Part shown: positions 35,722-46,234 of the stretch, one piece after another
Numbering within the stretch: the stretch's first letter is position 1
Layout of the letters: every line of letters starts with the position of its first letter
Assembly: GCA_024195265.1 (NCBI GenBank)
Contig: JAJLRJ010000007.1
Coordinates: 26,941,600-27,005,599 of the forward strand
Length of the DNA stretch: 64,000 bases
Reading direction: 5' to 3'
From: Dendrophyllia cribrosa
Lineage: Eukaryota > Cnidaria > Anthozoa > Scleractinia > Dendrophylliidae
Translations under genes and position numbers: made by a program
The notes under the pieces: generated by a model
The model's database searches: none
Seen by the model: only the letters and a program-made list of their open reading frames with translations
What the model was told of the DNA's origin: nothing

Positions 35722-36930
35722 ATGGCGTACCATTCCGTGAAGACGCTCGACGATCTACGCTACAAAGACAACGGCCTTTCCACTGTTTCTTCTGAAGAGC
35801 AAGAAAAAGTCGAAGACTTAGTGGCAAGAAATTATTCTGCGTACTTACGGGTTCAAAGTTTGGACCCGGAAGTGCCTTTGTTCCGCCAGAAACACGTTCA
35901 CTACCTTAAGCGAGGTCTTCATCATTTGTCCGAAGCTTATGAATGTTTGGACGCCAGCAGACCGTGGCTATGTTATTGGATTTTACATGGGCTGGAACTA
36001 CTCAGTGAGCCAATAAATTTGGAAGAAAACTCGCGAACTGCTGGTTTCCTCAAGCGCTGCCAAGATCCCTCTGGGGGCTTTTCAGGGGGTCCCCAACAAG
36101 TCCCTCACCTTGCCCCGACATATGCAGCCGTTTGCGCGCTGTGCATCCTGGGAACCAAAGAGGCCTATGATGTCATAGACCGACCAAAGCTCAAGTCATT
36201 CTTGTTAAGTTGCCGCACACCTGAAGGTGCATTTACAATGCATCGAGATGGTGAGGTTGATATCAGAGGCGCATACTGTGCAGTGGTTGCAGCGTACCTC
36301 ACAAATATCATCACGCCAGATTTATTTGAGGGAACAGCAGAATGGATTGCTAAGTGCCAGACGTACGAAGGTGGATTTTCAGGAGAGCCTGGGCTAGAAG
36401 CCCATGGTGGTTATACCTTTTGCGGATATGCTGCACTGGTGTTGTTGGGGAAACACGATGTAATTGACAACAAGCGCCTACTTCGCTGGGTGGCTAGCCG
36501 TCAGATGCGTCTCGAGGGTGGCTTCCAAGGAAGAACAAACAAACTGGTTGATGGCTGCTACTCGTTTTGGCAAGGTGGGGTATTTCCTTTGCTTCATACT
36601 GTTCTTTCTGCTACTGTTGATGGAAGTTCACTTAGTAATGAGAAATGGATGTTTGATCAAGTAGCTCTTCAAGATTATCTGTTGATGAACTGTCAACTTC
36701 ATCATGGAGGACTTGTTGACAAACCTGGCAAATCACGGGACTTTTACCACACATGTTATTGTCTGAGTGGTCTCTCTGTGGCTCAGCACTTTGTCAACAA
36801 GGATCAAAGCAATATGACAATAGTGGGTGGACAAGAGAATGCTCTGTCTCCTGTACACCCAGTATTTAACATTGGTGTGCAGTGCGCAGCCCGAGCATTG
36901 GCGCACTTTAGTAAGCTGCCACTTCTGTAG
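35722..36930 (+). CDS. FNTB: FNTB: protein farnesyltransferase subunit beta
   Basis: A 402-residue single-exon frame. With the alpha subunit, FNTB transfers a farnesyl group to the cysteine of C-terminal CaaX boxes in the cytosol. Prenyltransferase alpha-toroid repeats are visible as recurring GGF motifs (GGFSGGPQQVPHLAPTYAAV, EGGFSGEPG, EGGFQGRTN, HGGLVDKPG). Zinc ligands are Asp277 and Cys279 (LVDGCYSFWQGG) and His343 (DFYHTCYCLSG), all present. The length is near that of animal orthologues. The start ATG is the first in frame and is preceded by a stop-rich leader. Vertebrate FNTB has many introns; here there are none, which suggests a retrocopy that replaced the parent or wholesale intron loss. 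A polyadenylation signal AATAAA lies near 37131. Confidence 0.95.
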   Translation: MAYHSVKTLDDLRYKDNGLSTVSSEEQEKVEDLVARNYSAYLRVQSLDPEVPLFRQKHVHYLKRGLHHLSEAYECLDASRPWLCYWILHGLELLSEPINLEENSRTAGFLKRCQDPSGGFSGGPQQVPHLAPTYAAVCALCILGTKEAYDVIDRPKLKSFLLSCRTPEGAFTMHRDGEVDIRGAYCAVVAAYLTNIITPDLFEGTAEWIAKCQTYEGGFSGEPGLEAHGGYTFCGYAALVLLGKHDVIDNKRLLRWVASRQMRLEGGFQGRTNKLVDGCYSFWQGGVFPLLHTVLSATVDGSSLSNEKWMFDQVALQDYLLMNCQLHHGGLVDKPGKSRDFYHTCYCLSGLSVAQHFVNKDQSNMTIVGGQENALSPVHPVFNIGVQCAARALAHFSKLPLL

Positions 36931-37884
36931 GAACAATTTTACTGGATTGACTATTTGCATTTTAAGATTTATATATATTTTTTTTCAAATTCAGACTCAG
37001 TTTATTAGTAATATTAAGGATCTAAAGAAGCCTCCAACATAGATGTTTGTCATGCAATCTTTCCTCTCCCCGAGCATCTGCTTAACACAGCCAACAAATA
37101 TGTTCACCAATCATGGTTTGCTTTTGTAAAATAAAATTTGCCCTTGTTGTCATCAAAATATAAATTTTCAGTTATGTTGGTTCACTCAGTTGTTTTCTTG
37201 ATGTTTTGTGTCCATCTTCAAATGTCGTTAAGGAAGTTGAACTGAGGGAATATTCAGTCTATAAAGTATATAAAGCTTTCAATCAACTGTTTAGCTTGTG
37301 CACAGCTGCCTCCCCCCCCCCCCCCCCCCCAAGAAAAATCGTAGAAGGGGTGTCTGTGATTCATTGTTGATAATCGCTTCTTCTCTGATTTTTCTTGAGG
37401 GGAGAGGGTGGCTGTACACAGGCTATCAACTGTTCAGCTATAAAGGAATCACTTCATACAAAGTCAAGAAGATATTTCTTCAAAAGAGCATTGTTCAAAT
37501 TTAAAACTTGCATGTGACCTATGCTCATGGTGGGCAAGATAGCAATGATTAACCCTTTGGCTACACTGCACAGCATGACACAACTGTGACATGTGGCGGT
37601 GATGGCTTAGTTAAGCAGATGTTCATGGGGGAGAAACATGTGACGAGCCCTAAGGATGTCTGCATTTGGAGTCTAGCCTAATGGCATATTATTTACTATA
37701 TACTAGACTCCTGTCATCTTGAATACTCTAGAAGAGTTTGAGAAAATAGGAGGTTGAGATAGCCAGTAGTAAAAATGACTGTACAACAGTACCCAAAATA
37801 ACTAGAGATTACTTTGTGAAAGATTCTTTGTATGGTTTTTATTTATCATTATGAGTTGTATAGTTTCATAATGGAACTTCTTTT
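36931..37884. other. FNTB 3' UTR and intergenic sequence
   Basis: Contains AATAAA near 37131, a C run near 37312-37331, and otherwise unremarkable AT-rich sequence. Confidence 0.5.
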
Positions 37885-37888
37885 TTAA

Positions 37889-38595
37889 CCCTTTCAGTCC
37901 AAAATAGTTACCTACATGTATATCAAAATGTAAATTTCATTTTGTAAAGAAGAAAGAACGTACTGGTGAAGAGCTTTCATTTGAATGATCACACTTTAGG
38001 ATTTCATCCAGACTAAAAAATTAGAACCACCTTGTACAGCTTCATAAACAGTACCACAGGAAAGTATTGCTTAATAGCTCTCATTTGGATGGTCTCACTG
38101 TGGGATTTCATCCACAGACTCAAAAGTAAGAACCACTTTACACAATTGTATACCTGCCAACTTTTTCCGCGTGATAGGCGTGAGAATTTTTTTGTGGGAG
38201 TGCCAGGATTTCCAAAGGTGACCCGACCAAATCCGAAGACAACCCAATCTATTACGAAGATGTCTGAAGATGTTTAGAAGAATTCGTAAGTTTCTTTGGA
38301 AAGTTTCCATGGACCTCAGACCTTCGTTTAATAACATCCAGCTGTAAATGTAATGTTCAGAATAATAAAAACCTACAAAAAAGTGCCAAATTTTTATGAA
38401 CGTAACTATATTTTTAATTGGATCATGTGATTAGTTAAAGCTGATAGCTCAAATCTGTAAGTCAGGTGTGAGAAATTGCTCCACAGGTGTGAGTTGGAGT
38501 GAGATCAGAGTTTTGGACTCGCAGGCGTGAGACTTGCTCCTAAGGCATGAGACTTGGCAGGTATACAAGAAAACATGACTCTGGTAGTGAAAGGG
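37889..38595. mobile_element. TTAA-bordered DNA transposon with a second MITE nested inside
   Basis: TTAA at 37885-37888 and 38596-38599 flanks the inverted ends CCCTTTCAGT and AGTGAAAGGG. The interior contains a duplicated block of about 110 bp (GAGCTTTCATTTGAATGATC-like and TAGCTCTCATTTGGATGGTC-like). The element is interrupted by the MITE at 38146-38568. Confidence 0.7.
38146..38568. mobile_element. 423-bp MITE with TTGTATACCTGCCAA ends
   Basis: TTGTATACCTGCCAA at the left and its reverse complement at the right form 15-bp terminal inverted repeats. It lies inside the larger TTAA-bordered element. There is no transposase. Confidence 0.8.
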
Positions 38596-38599
38596 TTAA

Positions 38600-39590
38600 A
38601 TGTTGTGTTCTAACAAGCTTTCTGGAGAACCAAGAAAACTGATGTCTGTACCGACTGGTGTTATCTTATTCTCACCCTGATGGGAAGGATGTAGCTTTAG
38701 CTGATTCAGCAGACCAGCCATTAAAAGTTACATGTACATATATATTATAGCTGAATTTTGTATATTTATAAAAAAGGATTGTCGGTTAATAAACCACCAC
38801 TCCTCAAACTGCCTTGCACGAGTGGCCGTCTATGAGAGCTTTGTGCTTACAAGGTCTCGTAGTATAATTATTATAGTCATTGGACTATACAAAATCATGG
38901 TAATGGACAAGTGATTGCTTTGGCTTGGTACCGACTGGTGACATAATGATCACAATCATAAGCACCATTATAGTTATATCTTATGTCTCAGTGGGAACAC
39001 CTAAAAACAATCACATAATAGTGCTTATGATGGACATTATCATAATATTATGTAGGATAATGCATAGTATATACATGTACAATGTATGCATGTGTACTCT
39101 TTATAAATAATACTAAATTAAGTTGGCAGGTATGTATGGTACTTAAACACAAGTTACACTTTAAAAGGGATGGCACCTCCATCATTTCATACCTTGGGTG
39201 TAAAGAACAAATTTAGGCAGTAATGTTGACTAGAGTGTTATATAATTTTGCCAAAGAGATAGTGCTTGGAGAATAGATTATTGCCAAAGCAAAATAATAC
39301 AAAAAAGGAAAACATAATTTCAAAGACTGCTGATATAACTTGAAATTTTTTTCACTAAAGGTCTTGGCAATAATGCATGTTGCTTGTCAGTTGTCAGTAC
39401 TTTAATGGTTGATTGACAACTGAAGGTGAGAATGGCCAGGCCAGGCCTTCCAGTTTCAGAAGTAAATAATGTGATATTCCCTACTGTCATACATGTATGC
39501 CCCACCATGGGTACTGACAACGTGAAAAATTCGGGATATACTTCATGGTGGGTTTTAATTTATGCACATCAAAGAATCCGGCACTTATTT
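38600..39590. other. Intergenic region, no gene seen
   Basis: AT-rich sequence with scattered short repeats (for example ATAATTATTATA-type runs near 38860-39110). No exon that I can support. Confidence 0.5.
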
Positions 39591-39594
39591 AGGG

Positions 39595-39689
39595 CTAAAA
39601 ACTCATTTTAAAATGGTTAGCTTTTATTTACTGGATATCACTACCCATAACAGTAAATAAAAGCTAACCATTTTAAAATGAGTTTTTAG
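39595..39689. mobile_element. 95-bp perfect-arm palindrome
   Basis: CTAAAAACTCATTTTAAAAT and the following 20 bases are mirrored exactly at the right end, around a 17-bp centre. It is a hairpin-type MITE. Confidence 0.88.
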
Positions 39690-39789
39690 GATCCTTATAT
39701 GATAGGATCCCTATATGGTGTGTTACCATGAAGTAGATACCAAAAATTCCAGACAATTCCTGCAGGGGAGAGGGGCAGGGGGGGATAGT

Positions 39790-39960
39790 CATGCTTGCAG
39801 TGGACTGAGCCATTACAGTCAGGAAAGGCTTCCAGTATTCCCACCAGAAAAATTTTCAGGGATATCCATAACTAACTGCATCAGCTTGAGATTACTGGTA
39901 CTCTACACACTTTACATCCGGCCATGGTTGGGCACCATTTTGGAAAACAACCCCGAGTGA
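39790..39960 (-). pseudogene. Decayed partial copy of the neighbouring sulfotransferase
   Basis: Nucleotide phrases align in order with 42170-42300 of the intact gene: ACAGTC-GGAAA-GCTTCCA, TATTTCC-CCAGAA, GATATC, AACTGCATCAGC-like, ACATC-GGCC, and CACCATTTTGG. Coding frames are broken by substitutions and indels. It therefore represents the middle third of a former tandem duplicate on the same strand. Confidence 0.75.
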
Positions 39961-40969
39961 AAGTTGATTATTTGCTCTTTGCAGTCAAACACCGTGAATT
40001 GGGGCCCAGCAAAGTTTGTCCTGGCTGATATATCGTGTTTTCATGGCCAGGAGCTCATTTTATTTTCTTGAAACAGGAAGAAAAAATGGGCAAAAGTGAT
40101 GAAAGCAAAGAAATATTAACTAAAGAGACAAAATAATGGGTAAAAACGTCGAAATTCCACAAGAATGACAGTTTTGATTTCTTGACCACCTGTCACGAAA
40201 CCAGATTTGATCTAAACTCCACTTCCATCCTTGTGATCAGTGCTTTTTACCTCCAAACTACTACTTTTGTTTTGCTCTGCAAAATATAATTTGGTGGCAT
40301 TTGGCAATATAACATGGAAACAGGGTATAAGCAAAATTTAGTTATTTCATCAGGACAGTCACGGTCCCGAAATTATATGCAAAATGTTAAACGGGTTACA
40401 GCAGTCAGGGGCAAATTCACTCAGTCGGTCAGTTGATTCGGATGGGATGTAAACTTTTATTCATAATTCCGCTGAAAGTGCGTAAGGCTTGGGCATATAT
40501 TTGAAGGCAGCCGTTCACACGTTCCAAATGCAAAGATAAATACCTAGAGAGACCCGCCAAAAAAGACGAGATTGTGAAAGCGAGTCCCTTGAATTCCAAG
40601 GCACAGGGGCCACAAGTTCTGGCATGGTTCGCTCCTGTTTTTTTGGCGGGGCGGGGAAAAGGGGGCACTTTTTTAGAGGTGATTTTGAATAAATTTCCCT
40701 TTTTACACTTTGGATGAAGCTACTGTCGAGTCCTGCTGGCAAGACGGACCGTCAGTACAAAAAGCAGCCTTTTATATCTTTGCTGAAATAAAGGACTATG
40801 TAGTCATGTAAGAAACTATGGAGGAGACACTTCTCACACTACATATATAAATACAGCAAGGAGCCAATGGGGTAATGTCTAGCTTAAATGGGTTACGTCA
40901 TTATTATTAATATTAATTAAATTAATTAATAAATTAAAATAAATATTATTATTATTACTTTAAAAAGCC

Positions 40970-41295
40970 ACAAGACATCTTTATATCAGTGAAAACCCAA
41001 AAATAATAAGAGTTCAGTTTCGTTTAAAATTATTGTACTTGTGCTCTAAGAGTAAAAATAAGTGTCTTGGGCTGCAGATGGCCAGGATGGAAGTGGATTG
41101 CATCTTGAAAAAATTGCTTCTGTCTTGAAAATCTCGCTAAAACTCTGATTATGGTTTATTTTCTCTTAGAAATTTCACTTGATATCTTCCCCTTAGTGTT
41201 CTATTAGCATTTCGTGTACGACAAAGGTACTTAGTTTTAATTTGGGGCAGTTTTGACCCAAAAACCTTAAAATTACTATGGCATAGCTCCTTTAA
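40970..41295 (+). repeat. Dispersed repeat, unexpanded relative of the intron 2 minisatellite locus
   Basis: It matches 32280-32349 plus 33050-33280: TGCTCTAAGAG, GGGCTGCAGATGGCCAGGAT, TTGAAAAAATTG, TAACTCTGATT-type, ATTTGGGGCAGTTTTG, then a CATGGCATAGCTC-like end with TTTAA. It lacks the GAGT array. Confidence 0.75.
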
Positions 41296-41680
41296 ATAGG
41301 TTTGATTCCAATCCAGTTCAGTTCCCTTGACCTAAGTGGTCTCTCTTCGTCCAGGGTCTCTCCTACCATGCTCCAGTTCCCAGATGACCTTATTGGCTGA
41401 AAGCTCTGGGTGACGATAACAGTGTCCGGCCAGACTGAGTCTCCTAAATTAAAGTTGACTCAGTTTTTTGACCATCTCTTGTTTCATTCTGTCAAACAGC
41501 CCTCATGAACACTTCAAGACAAAGACACAACTCTACAAGATGCTGCTGCAGCCGTCACCCTCATCAAGGCATACTCTGCTTAGCCTGCATAACGTCCATA
41601 ACAGGCGCTTTTGGCGTGTGTGAGTGCGAAATCTCCTTAGATCATAATTAAACGTCTGTTGACTTAACTGTGCATGAAAT

Positions 41681-42418
41681 TTACTGATGGGAAATAGCCA
41701 GATAAACACTTACAATCACTACGAAAACAGAAATAATGAGAAGAACAGCTCTCTGTACCTCCCACTTCACTTGCCGACCAAATCGTGTCATTGACAAGGA
41801 CGCCAAAGTCTTAGGAAATATTTCTCCGTTGATATTTTCATGAGGGAAGACAACTGTTGGAACCTCACAGCCCAAGAAATTACAAAGTGGTCGCCAACCT
41901 TGTTTTACGTTGTACACCAACAACTTGTCAGGGGAAACAATGGTCTTAACACGGTGATTGTGTATACGGTATCGCTTTCTGAAAACACAGGTTGACTTGG
42001 CGTTGCAAGAGCCAAGGACAGCTTTACGGTGGCAATCGACAATGCAGTTCATCTTTCTTCTCGTTGGCGATAATAAAGACACGGTGTGTGATTTCATAGC
42101 CTCTGCTTTTTCGAGGTGATTTACCAAACTTCTTAACCAGAAGTCTTCATCGCGTCCGCTTAGAATCACTTTACAGTCGGGAAAAGCTTCCAATATTTCC
42201 TCCCAGAAGAAGTTTCCACAGATATCTACCACTGCATCAGCATTCTGATAAACTCGCTTCACATCTGGCCGGGCGCCATTTTGGTAAACATCAACCCAGT
42301 GATCTAGAAAGTCAAAGACCTGCTCTTCCCAGTCAAAGACCGTTAATCCCAGGTAACGCAAAGCTTTAGCGATCGATTTAGTGCCAGTTTTTGGCATTCC
42401 TGCACAAATGAGCTTCAT
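41681..42418 (-). CDS. Sulfotransferase family protein (Sulfotransfer_4-like) with C-terminal membrane anchor
   Basis: 245 residues from the ATG at 42418. The N-terminus has the 5'-phosphosulfate-binding loop CAGMPKTGTKSIAKAL (residues 5-20), and LSGRDEDFW (86-94) fits the 3'-phosphate site of PAPS sulfotransferases. The middle matches the uncharacterised invertebrate sulfotransferases with RYLG-TVFDWEEQ and NFFWEEILEAFPDCKVI. A hydrophobic stretch at about 223-244 (AVLLIISVFVVIVSVYLAI) would anchor the C-terminus in a membrane. The substrate is unknown. The frame continues upstream of the ATG only through transposon sequence, so the ATG marks the native start or the start of its last exon. 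A decayed copy lies about 2 kb downstream. Confidence 0.85.
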   Translation of the reverse strand: MKLICAGMPKTGTKSIAKALRYLGLTVFDWEEQVFDFLDHWVDVYQNGARPDVKRVYQNADAVVDICGNFFWEEILEAFPDCKVILSGRDEDFWLRSLVNHLEKAEAMKSHTVSLLSPTRRKMNCIVDCHRKAVLGSCNAKSTCVFRKRYRIHNHRVKTIVSPDKLLVYNVKQGWRPLCNFLGCEVPTVVFPHENINGEIFPKTLASLSMTRFGRQVKWEVQRAVLLIISVFVVIVSVYLAISHQ

Positions 42419-42445
42419 TGTTGACGTGAAGTGCATGTACACCAG

Positions 42446-43795
42446 GGACGTATACAAAACATGGACCCCCCTGTGGACCTGGTCCATGGACCACCTCGTG
42501 GACCCTGTCCATGGACCACCTGATGGACCACCCTTATTTTCGTCAATTTTAATATATATATATTTTAATTTTTCTGTCACTATAAAAGATGGACTGCGGA
42601 TTAGAGACATGGTATAAAACACAGTCTTAAGTTTAAATAAATATGGCGTTTAACATCAAGTAGCAACATCAAGACGCAAGTAGAACAAGAAGGACTGGAC
42701 CAAGTCCCAAGCTACTATAATTATTATGGGATGCAGACAATCCCATGAGGTCCATGAGCTGTTCTTTTGGATTCGCTGTATGTACAGTCAAGAAATACTG
42801 ATAAAACGAAGACTAGTGGAGTATAAACAAACACATACTGATGTATAGTGTCGGAACAGGATAAAGATTGGTTTCGTTTGTTATTGTTTCTAGGTGCTTC
42901 GTGGATACTTGCAAAGTGCGGTGTTTACGTTTCGAGCACGGCCTCCCCTCCTGCTTCCTCTTCTCTCACCGAGAACTCAAAATGAAAACGCTGCTCTTCG
43001 TGAATATCCACGAAGCACCTAGAAACAATAACAAAACAATCAGTTTGGTGGCTTGTGCATGTGTTTGTTTATATTCCACTAGGCTTCATTTTATCAGTAT
43101 TTCTTGACTGCACATGCACAGCGAAAAAGAAAAGCACATGGGATTGTCTGCATCCTATAAAAATAGTAGCTTGGGACTTGGCCCAGCAGTACTCTGTGAG
43201 AAGAGCACTAAAACTTTACATGCTTCTGCCCCAACAGTACCGGCCAGGAATCGGACTGCGTAAAAAATGCAATGTCGGCAAAAGCGTAAAATTGCAATTA
43301 GATTGATGGTGAATGCCATATTTAAAGTAAAGTACGTATAGTCAAGTGAGGTCTTTAAGCTACTGTGTCCAAGCCCGAAAAAGCCTGAAAAAAATCAGGG
43401 CTTTTCAACGGGAATCGAAACCGTGACCTTACCGGTGCGATGCTCCACCAACTGAGCTATCAAAGCCACATGTTGGGAGCATGGTCAAATGTGGGACGAA
43501 GTAGACTCGGCCCAAGTCTAAGTTCAGTAAACATTTATTGTCGTCCTTCAGTAGCATCGTAAATGAAGTAAAGTACGTATAGTCAAGTGAGGCCTTTAAG
43601 ACTGTGTTTTATACCCTGTCCCCAATCGGCAGTCCATCCTTTATACTGACAGTAAAATTCAGGGGAAAAAAATTAAAATTGACAAAAATTAAGGGTGGTC
43701 CATCAGGTGGTCCATGGACCGGGTCCACGACGTGGTCCATGGACCAGGTCCACAGGGGTGGTCCATGGACCCAGGTCCATGTTTTGTATACGTCC
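42446..43795. mobile_element. 1.35-kb foldback transposon with 9-bp target duplication
   Basis: GTACACCAG occurs at 42437-42445 and 43796-43804, an exact 9-bp duplication. The ends GGACGTATACAAAACATGG and its complement open mirrored arms of about 200 bp, rich in GGTCCATGGACC steps. Inside is a second large palindrome (about 42690-43190; GGTGCTTCGTGGATA mirrored) and a tRNA-derived segment. There is no transposase. The 9-bp duplication fits a MULE or Foldback-type origin (inference). It is inserted 28 bp upstream of the sulfotransferase ATG. Confidence 0.88.
43399..43466 (-). mobile_element. tRNA-derived SINE head inside the foldback element
   Basis: On the minus strand, GCTTTGATAGCTCAGTTGG gives a consensus A box and GGTTTCGATTCCCG gives a B box with one extra base. 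The acceptor ends pair, but the anticodon stem does not form. A CAGGCTTTTTCGGGCTT-like tail follows, typical of coral tRNA-SINEs. Confidence 0.7.
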
Positions 43796-43840
43796 GTACA
43801 CCAGGGAGTTTCGCCACACCAAACAAATCTGTCGCTAATC

Positions 43841-44176
43841 CCCCCCGGGGGGGGGGGGGGGGGGGGGGTACTCCCCAAAAATACCTATACGGGTATGTGC
43901 TGCCCAACGGGGTCGTGATTTTGGGACTCCTGATCTAGAACGGGGTATCCATTTTAGAGACATTCCTAGAACGGGGTATAATATTTCGAACGCACGAAAG
44001 CTTCAAATTATCAGCAGCCATTTTTCCTAGAACGGGGTATTAAAAATTGACCTATTTTTTAGAACGGGGTATCATTTTGACTGCAAATTCTTTCTAAAAC
44101 GGGGTCCAAATAAACCCGGGCGGCACATACCCACCCAAAATATACCCGAGTACACCCCCCCCCCCCCCCCCCCGGG
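43841..44176. mobile_element. 336-bp hAT-like MITE with 8-bp target duplication
   Basis: CGCTAATC is duplicated at 43833-43840 and 44177-44184. Long C/G homopolymer runs form the ends, and the interior holds four or five copies of CTAGAACGGGGTAT-type motifs. It resembles the element at 9403-9857 in architecture. Confidence 0.85.
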
Positions 44177-44184
44177 CGCTAATC

Positions 44185-44967
44185 ATTCTAGAAAGAGATA
44201 CGAGAAAAGTCTGCTCAACGGTCACGCCACAAACAATTGTGGCACATGGCCAAAGAGCAATCTAAACTCAACCGATACATGTCAGCACCATTCTTCTCCT
44301 AATGATAGAGAAATGCTGTAGATCGGTTTGGGGTGATACGAAAATAAGACCTTCGAAAACTAAGACCTAAGACCTTAGACCCATCTTAGTGTTTTCGTGA
44401 TCACGAAAACTAAGACTCCTAAAATCCATTCCGTCGAGTTATGAAGTTGAATTATGACCGTTCTAAATTTTGACTGTTTCGATCTTTCGAACACGCCGCA
44501 AAAACTCGTGATCGATTTTCCCGCGGAAATATAACTTAATCCCGGGTGTCTGTTATTTTTCCGTCACGCAACCTTCACTATGCTTTGTTCTAGCATTTGA
44601 ACTGAGGCTTATCCAGGCGAGAATGTTCGTACATTTTGGTGTTATTTTCAGCGTCATTATTTACACAGCTTCAGAATAAGTCGGTTCAGAGACCTTCATT
44701 TTTCTCAAAAGATCGTCAGGCGCGCAAACGAGAATAAAAACCGAGTGATATGACTGCGAACGCAAGGGTGTTAGACCTTGGGACCCCGCTTGGGAAATGC
44801 CATTAGAGACAGCGCGTGACCCAAGCCGAAAATGCACTGGACACTAAAACTCTGAGCCTGCTCGTTTTAAACTTTTTAGCAGGAAACTTGTTCCTGAATA
44901 AAATATATATCTCGGTCCAATACACTCCAATAATCTTGAGTTATTTCATTGTTCGTATTCGATTCGT
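44185..44967. other. Upstream region of the broken PHD-finger gene
   Basis: No exon seen. It contains a small palindrome at 44385-44414 (CTTAGTGTTTTCGTG mirrored) among AAAACTAAGACC-type repeats. Confidence 0.45.
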
Positions 44968-45260
44968 ATGGAAATGAATGCTTCCGAAGAAATCCGCCGG
45001 AGACAGAAGCCCCTGGCCTTTAAAGGGGAGATCGCGTGGTTCGCTAAAGGCTTGAAGTCAGGCTTTAATCAGCCCCAAACAAAGCGAGCAATCGCTGCAT
45101 CAACAATCGATGCATTTCAAACCATGATCTGGGATAAACCTGAAGACGATCTACTCCCAACATACGGTGAGTCTATCTATTACCCTATTGTCTGCATATA
45201 TGGTCATACTGAGGAGGACTTTCTTTATGCCGTTTCTAAAACCTCCACCACGAATATAGA

Positions 45261-45546
45261 CAGGCGCGGATTCAGGAATTTCTGAAAGGGGGGGTCCGAG
45301 TGCATGTCCCCCGAAACATTTTTCCGATTTTACCCGCTAAAACGCCATTTCCGGAATTCATGAGAGTCAAAAAGCGTTTGTTAAGTCAAAAACTTGACAA
45401 TCAGTCAATTGGTGGAAGTGAAACTACGTATAAAACAATTTTATTCTATTTGTTATGAACCACATGGGAGATACAGGTCTGATGGGGGGGGGGGGGGGGG
45501 GGGGAGGGTCCGGACCCCCCCGACCCTCCCCCTGGATCCGCCACTG
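45261..45546. mobile_element. 286-bp MITE with GGCGGATCC-type ends
   Basis: CAGGCGCGGATTCAGG at the left mirrors CCTGGATCCGCCACTG at the right. ATAGA flanks both sides (45256-45260 and 45547-45551). Internal G runs are present. It lies about 95 bp after exon 1 of the broken PHD gene. Confidence 0.75.
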
Positions 45547-46142
45547 ATAGATCAATCACGAATGAGACCACTTATTATTTGTAGTATAAAAATAAACATG
45601 AAACATGATATATGTCGTGACCCAGGGCTTCCTATTGACACTTGGTCTTTATTTTAAGAAGTAACGTTGCGTTAGGGTATAAATGACGTTCATAGGCGCA
45701 CGGGCACCTTCGGACTTGGAGGGGGGGCGGTGACTCTTTTGCCCAAAAAAATTACGCAATGCCCGAATGCGCGATTCTTGAAATTGGGGTACAAACGCAC
45801 TCTGGGCAAATTGCATGAAAAACAGAAACGTTTCATGAAAAAGTTATAATTCCAAAATCTCGCATACTTTATCGTCTGAAATCAGAATCTTATCTTTATT
45901 ATTTTAAAGAAGTTATTCGATTCTTCCGTGGCATTCTCAGAAAATGTTAATTATACTACAGCTTACGAAAACATGGGTTAGGAATTGTAAAAGTCATTCA
46001 GCCCCCCCCCCCCCACCCCCACCCCCACCCCTCTCTAGGGCCTGAAATTAAATAAGCCTCCCGGGAGCTTAATAGAGGTTTTGCACGGCAGCCATGTTGC
46101 ATGGCAGGAACAATAGATTCTTTTCCCTATGGAAAAGAATGT

Positions 46143-46143
<1 letters not shown>

Positions 46144-46234
<91 letters not shown>

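Noticed and set aside
42419..42622. N-terminal extension of the sulfotransferase frame
   Set aside because: It is encoded by the inserted foldback element and starts from a non-ATG codon; the conserved family start is at 42418.
43604..43938. Overlapping frames rich in GPWT and SMDQVH
   Set aside because: Translations of the palindromic GGTCCATGGACC steps of the foldback element.
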